This document shows, piece by piece, positions 17,253 to 25,314 of a DNA stretch of 64,000 nucleotides. The stretch spans positions 2,806,001-2,870,000 of the forward strand of contig NZ_CP084930.1 of NCBI RefSeq assembly GCF_023822065.1, read 5' to 3'. The stretch's first letter is position 1; each line of letters starts with the position of its first letter. The notes beneath the pieces were generated by a model, which searched no databases, had not been told where the DNA came from, and was given only the letters and a program-made list of their open reading frames with translations. This stretch comes from Sphingomonas morindae. Its GTDB lineage: Bacteria > Pseudomonadota > Alphaproteobacteria > Sphingomonadales > Sphingomonadaceae. Both the position numbers and the translations under genes were made by a program.

Positions 17253-17924
17253 TCAGACACGGACATTGGTCAGCGTGTTGCGATCGGCGAGCGCGAGCAG
17301 CAGGCCGACGATGAATGGGAGAATGGCTGGCAGCAGCATTAGCGCGGCTGCCACCGGCGGCGGCGCATCAAGGCCGAGCGACGCGGCCGCGAGCAGCCAA
17401 TAGGCAAGATGGCCGGCATAGGCTCTTATGCCGCACAGCGTGCGTCGGAAGCGGCTTACATGAGCGGCGAAAAGCGTCCACGGCCCGGTGGCGACGCCAT
17501 AGCTCCAAAGCTCCAGCAGGAGCGGGTGATCGCCCGGGCGGAGCGCCACTTGGCGAAACACAAACCACTCATAGCTAAGAAAAACAAGCATTGGGAAACC
17601 ACCACTTAGCGCCGCAAAACCATGGGCGGCTCGCCGCCGTCCGCGTTCCGACGCGCGGATCGCCTGATCGTCCAAATAGACAATCAGTCGTTCGAGCAGG
17701 ACCGCCGCCCCATAACCAAGCATGGCTATGACGCACCCATCGATGAGAACCCGTAAATCGCCGAAGAACATCAGCATGGCCCCCGCGCCGATGCTAGCCA
17801 GCGTGAGCAATGCCATCGGGACAGTAACGAGGCTCATGGCTCTTCCAACAAAATCCACGGGCGACGATCCTTTCGCGGCGGCCCTAGCTGATATGGGCTG
17901 GGAAGCAAACCGGCGTGCCAGCAT
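17253..17924 (-). CDS. unknown polytopic membrane protein in the capsule operon
   Basis: 223 residues with about six hydrophobic segments (roughly 31-54, 60-84, 102-123, 135-155, 168-186 and 190-213) and basic loops such as 'RASERGRRRAAHG'. I do not recognise a family. The ATG at 17924 lies 3 bp after the kpsC stop (TGATCAATG), so it is probably coupled to it, and kpsS follows after 32 bp. A role in polymer handling at the inner membrane is only a guess from position. Its base composition resembles the lower-GC half of the locus rather than kpsC. Confidence 0.65.
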   Translation of the reverse strand: MLARRFASQPISARAAAKGSSPVDFVGRAMSLVTVPMALLTLASIGAGAMLMFFGDLRVLIDGCVIAMLGYGAAVLLERLIVYLDDQAIRASERGRRRAAHGFAALSGGFPMLVFLSYEWFVFRQVALRPGDHPLLLELWSYGVATGPWTLFAAHVSRFRRTLCGIRAYAGHLAYWLLAAASLGLDAPPPVAAALMLLPAILPFIVGLLLALADRNTLTNVRV

Positions 17925-17927
17925 TGA

Positions 17928-19433
17928 TCACCGCAACAATCTCAGCAGCCGTCCCTGCACGGCGCGCGCGCGGAGCAGCCAGGGGCGGCGCGGGCGCAGC
18001 GCGCCCGAAACCCGTGTCACCAGCTGTTCAGCGCTGCATGGCAACAGGGTCACCGGATCAAGATAGCGCGGGTAGAGCAGCAGTGTCGCGCATATGAGCT
18101 GGTCAAGCGTGAGCGGCCGTCCGCGCCGCGCGAGCGGCGGCGCGAGATCGCGGGTGAGGCCCCAGCCGGCATAGAAAGGCTGGCCGTGCGTGGTCACGTC
18201 GCGGCCGCGCAGCAACGCTTCAAAGCCGGCCAGCGAGGTCAGTACATGGACGCCGTCGACATGATCGAGCAGCGCCGCCATGCTGCCGCCGCGGATCACC
18301 CGATCGGCATGGCGGAGCGCCTCGGCATCGGCGATGGCGCCGCGCCGATGACCGGCGTCGACATCGGGATGCGGCCGGAACCACAGGTCCGCCTCGGGCT
18401 CGACGGCGCGAGCGCGGGCGAGCAGATCGAGATTCCCGGCCACCCCGGCACCGCCGCGCAGCACCGACAGATCGTCGCTTACCTGGCCGGTGACGAGCAC
18501 CAGCCGGCGTCCAGGCCGCCGTGGCGGGAAGCTCGGCGGCCTGGACGCCTCGTTATATTTGCTGATCCCGCGCGCCACCACCGCCTCGCGTAGCGCACGA
18601 GCCCGAGCGAGCAGATCGGGAGAGAAGTCGGCGGTGGCGAGCAGCGTCTCGAGGTCGCTTCGGCCTGCGGGGTCATAATGGATGCCGGTGCGATCGACGA
18701 TGATCGAGTAAGGCGGGTGCAGTCCGCTGCCGAGCCCGACGGAGCGGATAAAGCCGTCTTCCACACGGATCAGTGGCACCGCGGCGGCGCGGGTCGCCGC
18801 CGCAAGCCCGCGTCCGACGCGCGACGGCCAGGCTGCCACCGCGCCGCCGCGCCGCCGCGCCTGGCGCGCCGCTGCCCGATCTCCGCGCACGAAGCGCGGC
18901 AACGCCGCCGTGCCCGGCCACAGCATTGCCCGCATCTCGCGTCGCTTCCACCAAGCGATACCCGTGGCGACGACAATTCCGCGATTAGCGGCGATCCCAG
19001 CGCGCCATTGCGCCAGGAGCGCCACCGCCGCCTCGGCCGGGATCGTCGCGTCAGTAAAAGGATCGCGGTAGCGGCAGCGACGCAGCAGATGCTCGGCGAG
19101 AGCCGCGCGGTCCGGACCCCCCGCCGGATCGCCGAAGGCCCCGGCCCGCGCGATGCTCAGCGGAAGCCCACGCAATAGGCCGACGGCGACGCGCTCGTCA
19201 TCACCGTCGAGCGCGACGAAGCGCTCCACCGGGAGGCGCCAAGGATCCTCGTCTTCATTCCAGAAGGCGCCGCCGATCTGCGCGTCGGCAATCAGGGCGA
19301 ACAGCCGAGCGGCGCGATCGATGTCGATCCGATCGGCCTCCGTCCCCGCATCCACCACCTCGCTGATCGCGACGACGCGCGGTTCAGTGCCGGGGAAGGG
19401 CGGCGTGCGCAGGAACGGCAGGGTCCGACGCAA
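17928..19433 (-). CDS. kpsC: KpsC-like beta-Kdo transferase, first module mostly missing
   Basis: 501 residues. From about 160 it matches a complete KpsC module: 'VEDGFIRSVGLGSG', 'YSIIVDRTGIHYDPAGRSD', 'LVTGQVSDDLSVLRGGAG', 'LWFRPHPDVDAGHRRG', 'TSLAGFEALLRG' and 'QPFYAGWGLTRD'. Before that, 'YRDPFTDATIPAEAAVALLAQWR' looks like the linker KpsC has between its two modules, so the N-terminal ~120 residues are probably only the tail of module 1. Full KpsC proteins are typically about 650-680 residues and extend the Kdo linker with alternating linkages. The start is uncertain: a TTG at 19433, 3 bp after and in frame with the TGA of the upstream dioxygenase gene. Confidence 0.82.
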   Translation of the reverse strand: MRRTLPFLRTPPFPGTEPRVVAISEVVDAGTEADRIDIDRAARLFALIADAQIGGAFWNEDEDPWRLPVERFVALDGDDERVAVGLLRGLPLSIARAGAFGDPAGGPDRAALAEHLLRRCRYRDPFTDATIPAEAAVALLAQWRAGIAANRGIVVATGIAWWKRREMRAMLWPGTAALPRFVRGDRAAARQARRRGGAVAAWPSRVGRGLAAATRAAAVPLIRVEDGFIRSVGLGSGLHPPYSIIVDRTGIHYDPAGRSDLETLLATADFSPDLLARARALREAVVARGISKYNEASRPPSFPPRRPGRRLVLVTGQVSDDLSVLRGGAGVAGNLDLLARARAVEPEADLWFRPHPDVDAGHRRGAIADAEALRHADRVIRGGSMAALLDHVDGVHVLTSLAGFEALLRGRDVTTHGQPFYAGWGLTRDLAPPLARRGRPLTLDQLICATLLLYPRYLDPVTLLPCSAEQLVTRVSGALRPRRPWLLRARAVQGRLLRLLR

Positions 19434-19436
19434 GTG

Positions 19437-20468
19437 TCAGCCCCGCGTCGCGCGGCGCACCGGCGTCGTCCGGCCGACATCCGCCCAGGGCTGGCCCATC
19501 CAGCCGCGCAGCCGGTCGCGCGCGGCCCACATCAGCGGGGCGCGGCGGTCCGCCAGGCCGGGCGCGGCCAGCGGGTCGAGCCCGGTCCAGGGGAGGAAGG
19601 GATTGCGCCGCTGATAGGCCCAGATCTCGACCCGTAGCGAGGGCCGCACCGAAGGGCCGCGCGCGTGGAAGCCCGATGTGTCGGCGACGACCAGCGTGTT
19701 GGCGGGCACGGCGAAGGCCTTGGGGGCGGGCAGGCCGAGCGCGGGCAGCTCCTCGGCGCCGATCCGCAGCGAGCCGCGCGCCGAGAGCCGGTCCAGCCCC
19801 TGGGCGGCGCGCAGGCTGCGCGCCTGCTCCCACGCCAGCCGCTCCGGCGTCATCCGGTGCGAGCCCGGCACATAGACGAAGGGACCCTCATCCTCCGCGA
19901 CATCGGTGAGGAACAGCCAGGCCTTCATCGTCGCGTGGAACGTGTCGGCGTGCAGCGCCGTCTGCGGATCGGGATCAGCGTCGGCGACATGGCTGAGGAT
20001 GGACTGAATATAGGTGATGGGCGCACTGTCGAAGCTGCCGACATAGCGGGTCAGGCCGCGCCAGGCCGGATCGGCGAGCAGCGCGCGCACCTGCGGCATG
20101 GCGCGCAGCGCGGCGGGATCGAGCGCGATCCGCCGGGTGATGGTATCGCCCTGGAGCATCTCGCGCGCCGGCCCCTCATAGCCCAGCGCCTGCGCGCGGA
20201 GCGCCTCGAAAGCGGCGGGCGGCAGGAAGTTGCGCTTCAGCACGAACCCGTCGCGCGCGAAGGCGGCGCGATCCTCGGCCGAGACCATCCCGGCCAGCCG
20301 GGCGCGACGGCGCGCGGCCATGCCGGCGGCGGCGCGCACCCGGCCGACATGGAGCCCCAGCCGGTTGAGCCGCTCCGATCCGATCACCGGATTGTCGCAA
20401 AAGGCCTTGGCGCCCGTGCCGAGCTGGGCGACCCACCAGGGAAGCAGCAGATAGCGCGCCGGAGTCAT
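19437..20468 (-). CDS. Fe(II)/2-oxoglutarate dioxygenase, phytanoyl-CoA dioxygenase (PhyH)-like
   Basis: 343 residues from the ATG at 20468, which has GGGAGG 6 nt upstream; an in-frame ATG at 20480 is possible. The metal-binding HxD is in 'ALHADTFHATMKAW', and the distal His and Arg are probably in 'DTSGFHARGPSVRPSLRVE'. 'VYVPGSHRMTPERLAWE' is a usual PhyH stretch. It should hydroxylate an organic substrate using 2-oxoglutarate and O2. It lies between the histidine phosphatase and kpsC genes, so a Kdo, sugar or lipid acceptor of the capsule linker is a reasonable but unproven substrate. Kdo hydroxylases are known in this broad superfamily. Confidence 0.82.
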   Translation of the reverse strand: MTPARYLLLPWWVAQLGTGAKAFCDNPVIGSERLNRLGLHVGRVRAAAGMAARRRARLAGMVSAEDRAAFARDGFVLKRNFLPPAAFEALRAQALGYEGPAREMLQGDTITRRIALDPAALRAMPQVRALLADPAWRGLTRYVGSFDSAPITYIQSILSHVADADPDPQTALHADTFHATMKAWLFLTDVAEDEGPFVYVPGSHRMTPERLAWEQARSLRAAQGLDRLSARGSLRIGAEELPALGLPAPKAFAVPANTLVVADTSGFHARGPSVRPSLRVEIWAYQRRNPFLPWTGLDPLAAPGLADRRAPLMWAARDRLRGWMGQPWADVGRTTPVRRATRG

Positions 20469-20508
20469 GCCGCCTCCCATTGTCCAGCCTCGGCCCCGGC
20501 GCAAGCCC

Positions 20509-21099
20509 CTAGGGCCGGTGATTCCACGCGACCAGCCGGGGCGAGGGATCGCAGACGATCTCGCCCCAGGCGCCCGTCGCCAGCGCGCGCGAGGGCAGCG
20601 CCGCCGCCGCCGCCGCCAGCGCGGGCGTGGCGTCCAGCACGAAGCGGGCGGCGCCGTTGCTCGTCACCATCAGCCATGTGCCGTGGCCGGGCGCCAGCGC
20701 CGCGCGCCAGCCCGCGCGGCGCGCCTCCGCATCGGCGATCCAGTCGGGCGGCGCCTCGCCCGCGCGGTCCCAGGCGGCGAGCGCCTCGGCGCCGATCCGC
20801 GCGCGGACCGCCTCCTCCTCGCCATTCTCGTCCGGCCCGTGATCGATTTCCGCCAGCCAGCCCCGGCTGAGGATCGGCGCGCCCGGCGCGATCAGCGCTG
20901 CCATCTCGCGCGTGCGCCGCAGCGGGCCGGCGGCGACATGATCGAAGCGCACGCCCAGGGCGTCGAAATGCGCCGCCAGCGCGCGCGCCTGGGCGCGGCC
21001 GCTCGCCACCAGCGGCAGATCGGTCCGCAGGCCGATCCGACGCGCCGGCGTGCCCGGCGCGAAGGTGTTGCCGTGGCGCACGATCCACAGGCGCGTCAT
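20509..21099 (-). CDS. histidine phosphatase family protein beside kdsB
   Basis: 196 residues of the phosphoglycerate mutase/histidine phosphatase superfamily. The catalytic motif is 'LWIVRHGNTF' at residues 4-13, 'AGPLRRTREMAAL' carries the usual Arg, and 'VTSNGAARFVLD' replaces the usual second-His 'V-HG' segment with Ser-Asn. The gene overlaps kdsB by 4 bp (ATGA) and is followed by the dioxygenase gene. No kdsC (HAD-type Kdo-8-phosphate phosphatase) is visible in the window, so this enzyme may dephosphorylate Kdo-8-phosphate. That idea is context-based; the altered second-His segment needs checking. Confidence 0.8.
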   Translation of the reverse strand: MTRLWIVRHGNTFAPGTPARRIGLRTDLPLVASGRAQARALAAHFDALGVRFDHVAAGPLRRTREMAALIAPGAPILSRGWLAEIDHGPDENGEEEAVRARIGAEALAAWDRAGEAPPDWIADAEARRAGWRAALAPGHGTWLMVTSNGAARFVLDATPALAAAAAALPSRALATGAWGEIVCDPSPRLVAWNHRP

Positions 21100-21908
21100 G
21101 CGGCGAGCGGATCGCCATGGCGCGCGATCAGCGCTTCGGCGAGGCGCACATCCTCGATCGTGTCCACGCCCGTCGCCGCGAAGGGCGGCGGCGCCACCTC
21201 GACCGCGCGGATCGGCACGCCCATTTCGAGGAAGCGCAGCTGCTCCAGCCCCTCGAGACGCTCATAGGGGGAGGGCGGCGTCGCCTCGAACCGGGCGAGC
21301 GCCTCGGGGCGATAGGCGTAGAGCCCGACATGCTGGCAGACGGGCGAGAGGCCGCCGGCGAGCCTGAGCCGCGCCTCGTCGCGGATCGCGGGGATGATCG
21401 CCTTGGAGAACCAGAGCGCGCGGCCATCCTCGCCGCGGATGCAGGTGGTGCCGCTGAACGGCGCCGCCCGCTTGTGCGCGCGCAGCGCCGACAGCGCGTC
21501 CCAATCGAGCCGGACGATCGGCGTGGCGACGGGCTCGGCCGCGCCGCGCAACGCCGCCAGCAGCTCCGCGATCATCGCCGGCGGGGTGAAGGGCGCGTCA
21601 CCCTGGAGATTGACCAGCGCGCCCCAGGCGCCGCCGCTGGCTTGGGCGGCGGCATGGGCGCGGCCCGAGCCGGTGGTGATGGCGGTGTCCGTCATCACCG
21701 CCGTGCAGCCCAGCGCCTCGGCATGGTCGGCGATGCGCCGATCGTCGGTTGCGACGAGAAGCTCGGCCGCACCCGCCAGCGCCGCTGCCCGCCGGGCGAC
21801 ATGCACCACCCGCGCAAGCAGCGTGTGCCCGGCGATCTCGATCAGCGGCTTGCCGGGCAGCCGGGTCGATCCGTAGCGGGCGGGAATGACGATCAGGTCG
21901 CGCGCCAC
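21096..21908 (-). CDS. kdsB: CMP-Kdo synthetase (3-deoxy-manno-octulosonate cytidylyltransferase)
   Basis: 270 residues. KdsB signatures: 'LIVIPARYGSTRLPGKPL' at the N-terminus, 'ELLVATDDRRIADHAEALG', 'ALVNLQGDAPFTPP' and 'HVGLYAYRPEALARF'. It activates Kdo with CTP to CMP-Kdo, the donor used by KpsS and KpsC and by lipid A Kdo transferase. The usual 'NVQGDEP' is 'NLQGDAP' here, a mild deviation in a metal-binding loop. It starts 15 bp after kpsF and overlaps the phosphatase gene, so Kdo synthesis and activation are one transcription unit. Confidence 0.93.
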   Translation of the reverse strand: MARDLIVIPARYGSTRLPGKPLIEIAGHTLLARVVHVARRAAALAGAAELLVATDDRRIADHAEALGCTAVMTDTAITTGSGRAHAAAQASGGAWGALVNLQGDAPFTPPAMIAELLAALRGAAEPVATPIVRLDWDALSALRAHKRAAPFSGTTCIRGEDGRALWFSKAIIPAIRDEARLRLAGGLSPVCQHVGLYAYRPEALARFEATPPSPYERLEGLEQLRFLEMGVPIRAVEVAPPPFAATGVDTIEDVRLAEALIARHGDPLAA

Positions 21909-21923
21909 CGGCGGCTCCTGCGG

Positions 21924-22907
21924 TCAGGCGATGCCGGCGCGCAGCATGTCGTGGAGATGGACGACGCCGACCAGGCGATCGTCCGCCTCGCACACGAACA
22001 GCACCGACACGGCATTGTCGTTCATGATCCTGAGCGCATCGGGCAGCAGCGTGGTCGGCGCCACCGAGAGCGGCTGCACGCTCATATGATCGGTGATGAA
22101 GCCGTTGAGATCGCCGCTGGCGAAGGCGCGGCGCAGATCGCCATCGGTGAAGGCGCCCACCAGCCGGCCGCCATCATCCACCACGGCGGTGCCGCCATAG
22201 CGCTTGCGGCTCATCTCCACCGTCGCGTCCATCAGCGTGGCCTGCGAATGGATCACCGGGATTTCCGGACCCGTGCCCATGATCTGCTCGACCGTGGTGA
22301 GCTGCGCGCCGAGCCGCCCGCCCGGGTGGAAGAGCAGGAAATCCGATTCCGAAAAGCCGCGCTCCTCGATCAGCGCCACCGCCAGCGCATCGCCCAGCAC
22401 CGCCTGGAGCGTGGTGGAGGAGGTGGGGGCGAGCTGGTTGGGGCAGGCCTCGCGCACCAGCGGCAGCGTCAGGCAGATATCGGCGGCGCGGCCCGCCGTG
22501 CTGTCCGCGCGCGAGGTGACGACGATCAGCTTGGCGCCGAAGCGGCGGCAATAGGCGATGATGTCGCCCAATTCGGTGGTCTCGCCCGACCAGGTGACGG
22601 CCAGCACGATGTCCTCGGGCGTGATCATGCCGAGATCGCCATGGCTCGCCTCGGCCGGATGGATGAAGAGCGAGGGCGTGCCGGTGGAGGTCATGGTGGC
22701 GGCGATCTTGCGGCCGATGATGCCGCTCTTGCCCATGCCGGTCACGATCAGGCGCCCGCGCGTCGCCGCGATCGCGGCGACCGCCTCGGCGAAGGCGCGG
22801 CACAGATCGGGCTGCTGGAGCGCCAGAGCCAGGGCGGAAAGCGCGTTCTGCTCGATTCGGACGGTATTGACGGCGGACAGCAGGATGCCGTGCTGAAGCT
22901 TCGTCAT
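21924..22907 (-). CDS. kpsF: arabinose-5-phosphate isomerase, KpsF/KdsD type
   Basis: About 327 residues: a SIS domain ('GRLIVTGMGKSGIIGRKIAATM', 'EASHGDLGMITPEDIVLAVTWSGET', 'TSRADSTAGRAADICL') followed by two CBS domains (about 205-325; 'GGTAVVDDGGRLVGAFTDGDLRRA' and 'VSVLFVCEADDRLVGVVHLHD'). It converts ribulose-5-phosphate to arabinose-5-phosphate, the first step of Kdo synthesis. Two starts are plausible: ATG at 22907 (AGG 7 nt upstream) and GTG at 22913 (GGAG 9 nt upstream). It is the first gene of the minus-strand operon and diverges from kdsA, so both ends of the Kdo pathway share a 171-bp control region. Confidence 0.92.
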   Translation of the reverse strand: MTKLQHGILLSAVNTVRIEQNALSALALALQQPDLCRAFAEAVAAIAATRGRLIVTGMGKSGIIGRKIAATMTSTGTPSLFIHPAEASHGDLGMITPEDIVLAVTWSGETTELGDIIAYCRRFGAKLIVVTSRADSTAGRAADICLTLPLVREACPNQLAPTSSTTLQAVLGDALAVALIEERGFSESDFLLFHPGGRLGAQLTTVEQIMGTGPEIPVIHSQATLMDATVEMSRKRYGGTAVVDDGGRLVGAFTDGDLRRAFASGDLNGFITDHMSVQPLSVAPTTLLPDALRIMNDNAVSVLFVCEADDRLVGVVHLHDMLRAGIA

Positions 22908-23078
22908 TTCCACGCCTGCTCACTCCCGACGCCGTTCAGGTCCATACACCGGCCTGTTGGTAAGGCCTGTCTATTGCGCAACGCCCCTGACTTCTAGCCC
23001 ATGATCGTGCAATGCGGAGAAACCGATTCGGAGCGAAAACCGCCCCGCCTGCCGCAAATCCTTGGAAGTGAGACATCT
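22908..23078. promoter_or_regulatory. divergent kpsF/kdsA control region
   Basis: 171 bp between the start of kpsF (minus) and the chosen kdsA start (plus, 23079). Open reading continues upstream of kdsA, but without the conserved family sequence. The region must contain promoters in both directions. I could not pick a single convincing hexamer pair or operator. Confidence 0.4.
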
Positions 23079-23909
23079 ATGCACCTGCTCGGCGCGCCGA
23101 TCGCCCCGGATAGCCCGCTCTTCCTGATCGCCGGCCCCTGTGTGATCGAGAGCGAGGCGCTGGCGCTGCGCACCGCCGAGCAGCTGGCCGGCATCGCCAA
23201 CCGGCTGAACGTGCGGCTGATCTACAAAAGCTCGTTCGACAAGGCGAACCGCAGCTCGGGCCGCTCCTTCCGCGGGCTCGGGATGGAGGAGGGGCTGCGC
23301 ATCCTCGCCAAGGTGCGCGCCGAGACCGGCCTGCCGGTGCTGACCGACGTCCATACCGAGGATCAGGTCGATGCCGTGGCGGCGGTGGTCGACATGCTGC
23401 AGACCCCGGCCTTTCTCGCGCGGCAGAGCGATTTCATCGCCAAGGTCGCGGCCTGCGGCAAGCCGGTGAACATCAAGAAGGCGCAGTTCATGGCGCCGGC
23501 GGATATGGTGCATGTCGTCGCCAAGGCGCGCGCCGCCGCCAGCGCGGCGGGGGTGGAGCCCGATAATTTCACCGTGTGCGAGCGCGGCGTCTCGTTCGGC
23601 TACAATAATCTCGTCTCCGACATGCGCAGCCTCGCCATTCTGCGCGACACCGGCTGCCCCGTGGTGTTCGACGCGACCCATTCGGTGCAGCTGCCGGGCG
23701 GCCAGGGCGAGCGCTCGGGCGGCCAGCGCGAATTCGTGCCCGTGCTGGCGCGCGCCGCGACGGCGGTGGGCATCGCCGGCCTGTTCATGGAAACGCACCC
23801 CGATCCCGATCAGGCGCTGTCCGACGGCCCCAATGCCTGGCCGCTCGATCAGCTGGAGCCGCTGCTCCAGCGCCTGCTGGCACTGGACGCGATCGCCAAA
23901 CAGGGGTGA
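23079..23909 (+). CDS. kdsA: Kdo-8-phosphate synthase
   Basis: 276 residues, the standard family length, from the ATG at 23079 (GGAAGTGAG upstream). Motifs: '[17 protein letters not shown]', '[14 protein letters not shown]', '[10 protein letters not shown]', '[11 protein letters not shown]' and '[23 protein letters not shown]'. It condenses phosphoenolpyruvate with arabinose-5-phosphate. 'VNIKKAQF' lacks a Cys at the metal position (metal-dependent KdsA has 'CGKP..VKKGQFL' variants), so I do not call the metal class. It sits 67 bp before glmM and supplies Kdo for both lipopolysaccharide and capsule linker. Confidence 0.95.
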   Translation: MHLLGAPIAPDSPLFLIAGPCVIESEALALRTAEQLAGIANRLNVRLIYKSSFDKANRSSGRSFRGLGMEEGLRILAKVRAETGLPVLTDVHTEDQVDAVAAVVDMLQTPAFLARQSDFIAKVAACGKPVNIKKAQFMAPADMVHVVAKARAAASAAGVEPDNFTVCERGVSFGYNNLVSDMRSLAILRDTGCPVVFDATHSVQLPGGQGERSGGQREFVPVLARAATAVGIAGLFMETHPDPDQALSDGPNAWPLDQLEPLLQRLLALDAIAKQG

Positions 23910-23976
23910 GGGTGGAGCGGCTCTAGCCTCGTGCCGGTGGTGCGCTGTATGAGGCATGCTCGCTTTGGAGACGGAT

Positions 23977-25314
23977 ATGGCCCGCAGATACTTCGGAACG
24001 GACGGCATACGGGGCCGCACCAATGAGCCGCCGATGACGGCCGAGCTGGCGATGCGGGTGGGGCAGGCGGCGGGCGCGCATTTTCTGCGGGGCGAGCATC
24101 GCCACCGCGTCGTGATCGGGAAGGATACCCGGCTCTCGGGCTATATGATGGAGTCCGCGCTGGTCGCCGGCTTCACCTCGGTCGGCATGGACGTGGTGAT
24201 GGTCGGGCCGATGCCGACGCCCGCCGTGGCGATGCTGACGCGCGCGATGCGGGCGGACATCGGCGTGATGATCTCGGCCAGCCACAATCCCTATCAGGAC
24301 AACGGCATCAAGCTGTTCGGCCCGGACGGCTTCAAGCTTTCGGACGAGGAGGAGGCGCAGATCGAGGCCGCGCTGGAACGGCCGGCGCGGCTCGCCGCCG
24401 CCGAGGAGATCGGCCGCGCGCGGCGCGTGGAGGATGCGCGCGGCCGCTACATCCATGCGATGAAATCCACCTTTCCCGAGGATCTGCGGCTCGACAAGCT
24501 GCGCGTGGTGATCGATTGCGCCAATGGCGCGGCCTATCAGGTCGCCCCCGCCGCGCTGTGGGAACTCGGCGCCGACGTCATCACGCTCGGCGTCTCGCCC
24601 GACGGCACCAATGTCAACGATCATGTCGGCTCGACCGCGCCCGAGGCGTTGCAGCGCAAGGTGGTGGAGACGCGCGCCGATATCGGCATCGCGCTGGATG
24701 GCGACGCCGACCGGCTGATCATCGTCGACGAGCGCGGCAAGATCGTGGATGGCGACCAGATCATGGCGCTGATCGGCACCAGCTGGCAGCAGCGCGGGCT
24801 GCTGCGCGGCGATGGCGTGGTGGCGACTGTCATGTCCAATCTCGGGCTGGAGCGCTATCTCGCCGGCGCGGGGCTGACATTGCACCGCACCGCGGTCGGC
24901 GATCGCCATGTGCTGGAAGCGATGCGGCGCGGCGGCTTCAATGTCGGCGGCGAACAGTCCGGCCACATCATCCTGTCCGATTACGCCACCACGGGCGATG
25001 GCATGGTGGCCGCGCTGCAGGTGCTGGCGGCGCTGGTGGAGCAGGGGCGGCCCGCCTCCGAGCTGCTGCGCTGTTTCGAGCCGCTGCCGCAGCGGCTTCA
25101 GAATGTTCGGTTCAAGAGCGGGGCGCCGCTGGAGAGCGAGATCGTGCGCGCCGCCATCGCCACCGCCGAGGCGCGGCTGGGGCCGGCGGGGCGGCTGCTG
25201 ATCCGCAAATCGGGCACCGAACCGCTGATCCGGGTGATGGCCGAGGGCGAGGATCCCGCCCTTGTCGCGGAGATCGTGGACGAAGTGTGCGAGGCGGTGC
25301 GGCGCGCGGCATGA
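23977..25314 (+). CDS. glmM: phosphoglucosamine mutase
   Basis: 445 residues from the ATG at 23977 (GGAG 6 nt upstream; '[14 protein letters not shown]'), the usual size. The catalytic phosphoserine loop is '[17 protein letters not shown]', the metal loop '[14 protein letters not shown]', the sugar-binding loop '[11 protein letters not shown]' and the phosphate-binding loop '[12 protein letters not shown]'. It converts glucosamine-6-phosphate to glucosamine-1-phosphate for UDP-GlcNAc, feeding peptidoglycan, lipopolysaccharide and probably capsule. The stop overlaps thiD as ATGA. Confidence 0.97.
   Translation: MARRYFGTDGIRGRTNEPPMTAELAMRVGQAAGAHFLRGEHRHRVVIGKDTRLSGYMMESALVAGFTSVGMDVVMVGPMPTPAVAMLTRAMRADIGVMISASHNPYQDNGIKLFGPDGFKLSDEEEAQIEAALERPARLAAAEEIGRARRVEDARGRYIHAMKSTFPEDLRLDKLRVVIDCANGAAYQVAPAALWELGADVITLGVSPDGTNVNDHVGSTAPEALQRKVVETRADIGIALDGDADRLIIVDERGKIVDGDQIMALIGTSWQQRGLLRGDGVVATVMSNLGLERYLAGAGLTLHRTAVGDRHVLEAMRRGGFNVGGEQSGHIILSDYATTGDGMVAALQVLAALVEQGRPASELLRCFEPLPQRLQNVRFKSGAPLESEIVRAAIATAEARLGPAGRLLIRKSGTEPLIRVMAEGEDPALVAEIVDEVCEAVRRAA

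Noticed and set aside
21117-22997. 626-residue plus-strand frame opposite kdsB and kpsF
   Set aside because: Antisense shadow of two certain genes; no ribosome binding site or family sequence.
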